Below, piece by piece: positions 59,741 to 64,000 of a stretch of 64,000 bases of DNA. This DNA is from Deferribacterales bacterium Deferri_01 (lineage in GTDB: Bacteria; Chrysiogenota; Deferribacteres; Deferribacterales; Geovibrionaceae). Location: assembly GCA_001603805.1 (NCBI GenBank), contig LUZY01000011.1:124001-188000 (forward strand), read 5' to 3'. The position numbers and the translations under genes are program-made. Below the pieces are notes generated by a model. It was not told the DNA's origin. It made no database searches and saw only the letters and a program-made list of their open reading frames with translations. Position 1 is the stretch's first letter. Each line of letters starts with the position of its first letter.

Positions 59741-61291
59741 ATGCAGAATAACACAGTTCAGCAGCATATTCCTTATACGGGTATGCGTCTGTTTCTTGCC
59801 ACGGCTTCCCTTGGTCTTGCCACCTTCATGCAGGTTCTGGATACAACAATAGCCAATGTGTCTATCCCCGCAATATCAGGTGATCTGGGGGTGAGTACCA
59901 CTCAGGGAACGTGGGTTATTACATCATTTGCCGTTTCCAACGCTGTGGCTGTTCCGCTCACAGGGTGGCTTACAAGGCGCATAGGGCAGATGAAGCTGTT
60001 CCTCGGAGCGCTTCTGCTTTTTGTTATTTCATCATTTCTCTGCGGAATTTCGTGGAACATTGAAATGCTCATTGGCTTCAGAATCATGCAGGGTTTTGTG
60101 GCAGGTCCTATGATTCCCCTTTCAATGTCGCTTCTGCTCCAGTGCTTCCCCAGAGAAAGGGCGGGGATGGCGCTTGCACTCTGGTCCATGACGGTGACTG
60201 TTGCACCCATCGCCGGGCCCATTCTCGGCGGCTGGCTCACCGATAACGTTTCATGGCCGTGGATATTTTATATAAATATTCCCATAGGGATAGCTTCGGC
60301 AGCACTTACATGGGCAGTGATGAGGGAAAAAGAGACTCAGGCAGTGAAGCTCCCTGTTGATAAGGTGGGGCTTATTCTTCTCGCCGTGTGGGTGGGTTGT
60401 TTCCAGATTATGCTTGATAAGGGTAAAGAACTTGACTGGTTCAGTTCTCCTGCAATCATTGCTCTGCTGGTAATAAGCATAATAGCTTTTACATACTTCA
60501 TGATATGGGAGCTGACGGAGAAACATCCTATAATAGATTTAAGCCTTTTTAAGAACAGAAATTTCTCATCTGCGACCCTGACATTAAGCCTCGGTTACGG
60601 TGTGTTTTTCACAAATATAGTGCTTACTCCGCTCTGGCTTCAGACGAACATGGGTTACACAGCCACATGGGCAGGGCTTGTTACTGCGCCGTTCGGTCTG
60701 TTCGCCATAATTCTTTCGCCTGTTATAGGCAGAAATATGAACAGGGTGGATCCCAGATTATTTGTAACAGGAGCTTTCATATTTTTTGCATATGCTTTTT
60801 ATATGAGATCAGGCTTTTCCACCTCAGTGGATGCACGGACAGTGGCGCTGAATCATCTTATTCAGGGCATAGGCATGGCAGCTTTTATGGCTCCTCTTAA
60901 TGCAATAGCTGTTTCGGGGCTTACGCCGGACAGAATAGCATCAGCATCAGGACTCATGAACTTTGCCAGAATAATGCTTGGCGCTTTCGGTGCGTCCATC
61001 GGGACTACTGTGTGGGAAAACAGGGCGGCTATGCACCACTCTAATATAGCTGAAAGGATAACTCCCTACACCGATGCGGTGAAGATACCTCTTCACAGGC
61101 TTTCAGAAGCTGGGATCAACACTGATACCGCTGTGGGGATAATAAACTCAGAAGTTACCAGGCAGTCGTTCATGCTGTCTGTTGCGGAGATATATAAAAT
61201 ATCTGCATTTCTGTTTATCGTTCTGATAGGTGTGGTCTGGTTTGCCAGACCAAAGAAAATGCAAGCGAAAGCACCCGCAGCAGGACACTAA
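59741..61291 (+). CDS. DHA2-type MFS multidrug efflux permease (EmrB-like)
   Basis: A 516-residue permease with about fourteen membrane segments. The motif C of drug/H+ antiporters is seen in VAPIAGPILGGWL, and the N-terminus QVLDTTIANVSIPAISGDLG is typical of EmrB. It exports hydrophobic drugs or uncouplers across the inner membrane driven by the proton gradient. GGAGG precedes the ATG. It is the last gene of the operon and converges on the ABC ATPase gene with only 17 bases between stops. Confidence 0.95.
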   Translation: MQNNTVQQHIPYTGMRLFLATASLGLATFMQVLDTTIANVSIPAISGDLGVSTTQGTWVITSFAVSNAVAVPLTGWLTRRIGQMKLFLGALLLFVISSFLCGISWNIEMLIGFRIMQGFVAGPMIPLSMSLLLQCFPRERAGMALALWSMTVTVAPIAGPILGGWLTDNVSWPWIFYINIPIGIASAALTWAVMREKETQAVKLPVDKVGLILLAVWVGCFQIMLDKGKELDWFSSPAIIALLVISIIAFTYFMIWELTEKHPIIDLSLFKNRNFSSATLTLSLGYGVFFTNIVLTPLWLQTNMGYTATWAGLVTAPFGLFAIILSPVIGRNMNRVDPRLFVTGAFIFFAYAFYMRSGFSTSVDARTVALNHLIQGIGMAAFMAPLNAIAVSGLTPDRIASASGLMNFARIMLGAFGASIGTTVWENRAAMHHSNIAERITPYTDAVKIPLHRLSEAGINTDTAVGIINSEVTRQSFMLSVAEIYKISAFLFIVLIGVVWFARPKKMQAKAPAAGH

Positions 61292-61308
61292 GGCTCACAG
61301 GGCGGGCA

Positions 61309-61974
61309 TCAGCCCAGAAGCCCGTCCAGAACCTTTATCTCCCGCCTGGCGTATGCTGCCGTGGCGGGGTCATGGGTTACTACTATTATATTTTTCCCGC
61401 CATTGTTCAGCTCTGTTATCAGCTCCATTATGGATGCGGATGTTTCGCTGTCGAGCTGTCCGGTGGGTTCATCTGCAAGGATTATCTGCGGGTCGCTTAT
61501 TAATGCACGGGCTATGGCTACTCGCTGCTGCTGACCGCCGGAAAGCTGGTTAGGACGGTTTTTTCTTTTATCTGCAAGCCCAACCCTGTCCAGAAGTTCC
61601 AAGGCTCTTTTTTCCATCATCTTCATGCTTTCTCCGCTGTAATAGGCTGGCAGAAGCACATTTTCAAAAACATTTGCGTGCTGGATGAGGTGGAAACTCT
61701 GGAAAACAAAGCCCACTGTGCGGTTGCGTATATGAGAGAGGGCGTCATCGTCAAGCCCTGCCACATCCTCGCCGTTCAGCAGATACTGACCGGAGGAAGG
61801 GGAATCAAGGAGACCGAGAATGTTCATAAGAGTGGTTTTCCCTGAACCTGAAGGGCCTGTGACGGCGATGAACTCTCCTTTTTCGATCTCAAGGCTTATT
61901 CCTTTAAGCACCTCAAGTTCCAGCCCTTCCAGAATGTATTTCTTGCGTATATCAACAAGTTTTGCCAGTGCCAT
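61309..61974 (-). CDS. MacB/LolD-type ABC transporter ATP-binding protein
   Basis: A 221-residue ABC ATPase with Walker A GPSGSGKT, signature [12 protein letters not shown] and Walker B IILADEPTGQLD. It lies 3 bases after the MacA-like adaptor gene. A permease of the FtsX/MacB membrane family normally follows; here the convergent MFS gene begins instead, so the permease is missing from the locus. Confidence 0.93.
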   Translation of the reverse strand: MALAKLVDIRKKYILEGLELEVLKGISLEIEKGEFIAVTGPSGSGKTTLMNILGLLDSPSSGQYLLNGEDVAGLDDDALSHIRNRTVGFVFQSFHLIQHANVFENVLLPAYYSGESMKMMEKRALELLDRVGLADKRKNRPNQLSGGQQQRVAIARALISDPQIILADEPTGQLDSETSASIMELITELNNGGKNIIVVTHDPATAAYARREIKVLDGLLG

Positions 61975-61977
61975 TAA

Positions 61978-63210
61978 CTAAAACCCCTGTCTTTTTTCAG
62001 GAAGTATTATCTTAAGGGCAACCTCGTCGCCTTCGTTCAGTCCTTCTGTAATCTCTGTATTATTTTCGTCTTTAACGCCTGTTTTAACACTTACACGTTC
62101 AGTCGGATTCTTTTTATCTCCGGTGATTTTGTAGACAACACTTTCGGCTCCGTCCCACTTGACGGCACCGTTTTTTACGGCGAGAACATTCTCTTTCACT
62201 TCCTTGACTATGCGGACATGGGTGGTCATGTCTGTTTTAAGGAGAAGAGCATCTTCCGGCGTTATGCTTATCACAGCAGTGTAATAAACTATTCCTTCCT
62301 TGGTTTCGGGCTCAAGATATATCCGGCTTATTTTGCCCTCAAATCTTTTTTTGGGGTATGTGTCCACAGTGTAGAAAACATTCATGCCTTCGGAGATTTT
62401 TCCTATATCTGTTTCGTCCACGTAGATCCACATCTCAAGCTTTTCCGGCTGAAGGATCGTTATCAGGTTTGCCACCTGCAATCCTGCTACTATGGTTTCA
62501 CCCTCGTCAGCGGCAACCTGTGTCACAACACCGGATATGGGAGCGTGTATTTCATAATAGGATCTTTGTACGAGAAGCTCCTGTAACCTGCCTTCCGTTT
62601 CTTTGATCTGGTTTTCCAAAACCTGAACATCATTGACATGAGACGTTTTTATTTTGATTAATTCGGTCTTTGCGCTCTCAAGTTCCGCTTCGGCAAGTCG
62701 AAGCTCATGGAGAGACTGATCAAGCTTTTCGTCCGTGGAGGCATCCTGATCATAAAGTTTTTTCTGCCTGCCATAATTGCGCTGTGTCAGATGCAGATCC
62801 GCTTCCCGCTTCTCTATGTTTTTCTGCTGGAGATCAATATTCACAGGGAAAAGGTTTATCTCTTTTTCAAGGGTGGCTTTCATGGTTTTCAGAGTGATGC
62901 GCATTGTTTCTATGTTCCGCTCAATTTCACGGCTGTCAATCTTAGCAATAAGCTGCCCCTGTTCCACCTTATCTCCAACCTTAACTGGCATAGAGCTGAT
63001 AAGCCCAGTGGCTCTGGCGCCGATCTCAATTTTCGCTCCCACCACAGGTTTGACTATACCTGTTGCCAGAAGCTGATCCTGTATTGTTGCTTTCTCTGTT
63101 TTTACTGTCTCAAGTATCTGAATTTTGCTTCCGCCCTGCTTGGAGAAAAAAGCAAAGGCTCCCGCTCCAAGCAGTGTACAGGCAAGAATAATAGCAAAAG
63201 TTTTTTTCAT
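61978..63210 (-). CDS. MacA-like efflux adaptor (HlyD family)
   Basis: A 410-residue periplasmic adaptor. An N-terminal membrane anchor (about 5-21) is followed by a lipoyl half with VVGAKIEIGARATGLI, a long coiled-coil hairpin (about 95-210) and a C-terminal barrel with VRIVKEVKENVLAVKNGAV. AGAGG supports the ATG at 63210; the frame opens earlier, at 63264. It is paired with the ABC ATPase downstream to form a MacAB-type exporter, but the permease is absent here. Confidence 0.9.
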   Translation of the reverse strand: MKKTFAIILACTLLGAGAFAFFSKQGGSKIQILETVKTEKATIQDQLLATGIVKPVVGAKIEIGARATGLISSMPVKVGDKVEQGQLIAKIDSREIERNIETMRITLKTMKATLEKEINLFPVNIDLQQKNIEKREADLHLTQRNYGRQKKLYDQDASTDEKLDQSLHELRLAEAELESAKTELIKIKTSHVNDVQVLENQIKETEGRLQELLVQRSYYEIHAPISGVVTQVAADEGETIVAGLQVANLITILQPEKLEMWIYVDETDIGKISEGMNVFYTVDTYPKKRFEGKISRIYLEPETKEGIVYYTAVISITPEDALLLKTDMTTHVRIVKEVKENVLAVKNGAVKWDGAESVVYKITGDKKNPTERVSVKTGVKDENNTEITEGLNEGDEVALKIILPEKRQGF

Positions 63211-63388
63211 CCCGTCAACCTCTTTTATGTAAACCATTAATATACAATTCTTCCGACAGTTCATAAACCTAAAAGTTTGTTTTCATAAATAATAATCTTT
63301 TGCTCCTTTTTTGAGCGCTATTGACAAGCCGGCTTTATCGTCATAATCTTAAAGGTTATATTATATAGGCACAAGACAGGAGACATAT

Positions 63389-64000
63389 ATGAATATTGTA
63401 CTTGCGGACGGCAGTCAGAGGGTTCTGGACGAGGGCAGCAGTGTTCTTGACGCAGCCAAAAACATAAGCCTCGGACTTGCCAAAAAAGCTGTAGCAGGCG
63501 AAGTAAACGGCAAAGCAGTCGATCTCGGATATATTTTAAATGAAGGCGATAAGGTTAAAATAATAACGGAAAGCGATGCCGAAGGGCTGGAAATTCTCCG
63601 CCATTCCACTGCTCACCTTATGGCTCAGGCTGTGCAGAGGATTTATCCCGATGTGAAAGTGACCATAGGTCCTGTTATTAAAGACGGTTTCTATTATGAC
63701 TTTGACACAGGCGAAATGAAATTCACTCCTGACGATCTTCAAAAAATTGAGAAAGAAATGGCTAAAATAGCCGCTGAAAAAATTGAAGTGCATAGAAAAG
63801 TCCTTACCAAGGAAGAGGCAAAGAAAGTCTTTAATGACATGGGTGAGAACTATAAAATCGAACTCATAGACTCCATAGAAGACCCCACAGTTTCCCTCTA
63901 CGAGCAGGGAGACTTTATGGATCTCTGTCGTGGACCGCACATGGACAACACTTCAAAGATCAAACATTACAAGCTTCTTTCCGTTGCCGGCGCATACTGG
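63389..64000 (+). CDS. thrS: Threonyl-tRNA synthetase (3' truncated)
   Basis: The first 204 codons of thrS run off the window end. The TGS domain (about 1-62) and the N2 editing domain start are visible, with RHSTAHLMAQAVQRIYPDVK and the later DFMDLCRGPH segment of class II synthetases. It charges tRNA-Thr with threonine and hydrolyses misacylated Ser-tRNA. AGGAG precedes the ATG at 63389. No leader hairpin or T-box was seen in the 124 bases before it, only AT-rich DNA. Confidence 0.97.
   Translation, partial: MNIVLADGSQRVLDEGSSVLDAAKNISLGLAKKAVAGEVNGKAVDLGYILNEGDKVKIITESDAEGLEILRHSTAHLMAQAVQRIYPDVKVTIGPVIKDGFYYDFDTGEMKFTPDDLQKIEKEMAKIAAEKIEVHRKVLTKEEAKKVFNDMGENYKIELIDSIEDPTVSLYEQGDFMDLCRGPHMDNTSKIKHYKLLSVAGAYW

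Noticed and set aside
61230-61553. Plus-strand frame bridging the MFS and ABC ATPase genes, as a candidate for the missing permease
   Set aside because: It is antisense to the ATPase gene, too short and not hydrophobic.

Overview
The window reads as a typical chromosome segment of a Gram-negative, motile or surface-active anaerobe. It carries outer-membrane proteins, lipoproteins, a TAT-exported flavoprotein with a multihaem cytochrome c, many c-di-GMP and two-component proteins, and two sigma-54 enhancer-binding regulators. Base composition and codon use look even throughout, and there are no insertion sequences, prophage or CRISPR arrays. The mix resembles Deferribacterota (Geovibrio/Denitrovibrio-like), but that assignment is inference from gene content and not a demonstrated placement.

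Layout. 1-3.4 kb: yajQ (5' truncated), carbonic anhydrase and rarD in one direction, converging on tpx and a drug/metabolite transporter. 3.4-8.5 kb: an anti-sigma-antagonist-like STAS protein, then a promoter-led operon of a lone receiver, a strikingly well conserved LuxP (autoinducer-2 receptor), and a membrane GGDEF-EAL protein whose periplasmic part resembles that of LuxQ. 8.5-9.4 kb: a solitary cas6. 9.9-13.5 kb: an RNase D-like exonuclease, a thioesterase, an unknown protein and htpG. 13.5-17.9 kb: a secreted serine hydrolase and two convergent secreted proteases (trypsin-type and subtilisin-type) sharing a Gly-rich/Cys/TM/basic C-terminal sorting tail. 18-28.2 kb: a minus-strand signalling block. 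It holds a receiver-kinase, a receiver, a 49-residue protein, a GspE/PilB-type ATPase and a degenerate GGDEF protein, all tightly packed. Upstream of these lie a second receiver-kinase, a pseudokinase and an active Cache-type histidine kinase.

28.3-37 kb: an rRNA-type methyltransferase, a lipoprotein, and a respiratory operon (flavoprotein, multihaem cytochrome, outer-membrane protein) with a sigma-54 promoter. The operon is divergent from a XylR/V4R-type enhancer-binding regulator. A lipoprotein/outer-membrane protein pair follows. 37-41.5 kb: GH3 glycosidase, O-antigen ligase-like protein, CBS/DRTGG pyrophosphatase and an SRPBCC protein. 41.7-49.4 kb: a polyphosphate locus (SixA, CHAD, ParA-like ATPase, two Ppx/GppA-HD proteins, Ppk1). 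49.5-53.4 kb: a 43-residue Cys-rich protein and potABCD. 54-54.7 kb: an orphan small protein and the tRNA-Ala/tRNA-Lys pair. 54.8-61.3 kb: a second enhancer-binding regulator, divergent from an azoreductase plus tripartite MFS efflux operon with its own sigma-54 promoter. 61.3-64 kb: a MacA-like adaptor and ABC ATPase with no permease, then thrS, cut by the window end.

The most interesting system is the LuxP/LuxQ-like pair wired to c-di-GMP enzymes instead of a histidine kinase: all seven AI-2-contacting side chains checked are retained at a constant offset of three residues. Next are the ParA-like ATPase embedded in a polyphosphate/CHAD locus, the ATPase operon carrying a catalytically degenerate GGDEF with an intact I-site, and the solitary cas6 that lacks the usual active-site histidine. 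All functional statements rest on reading sequence and remembered family knowledge; no database search was run.
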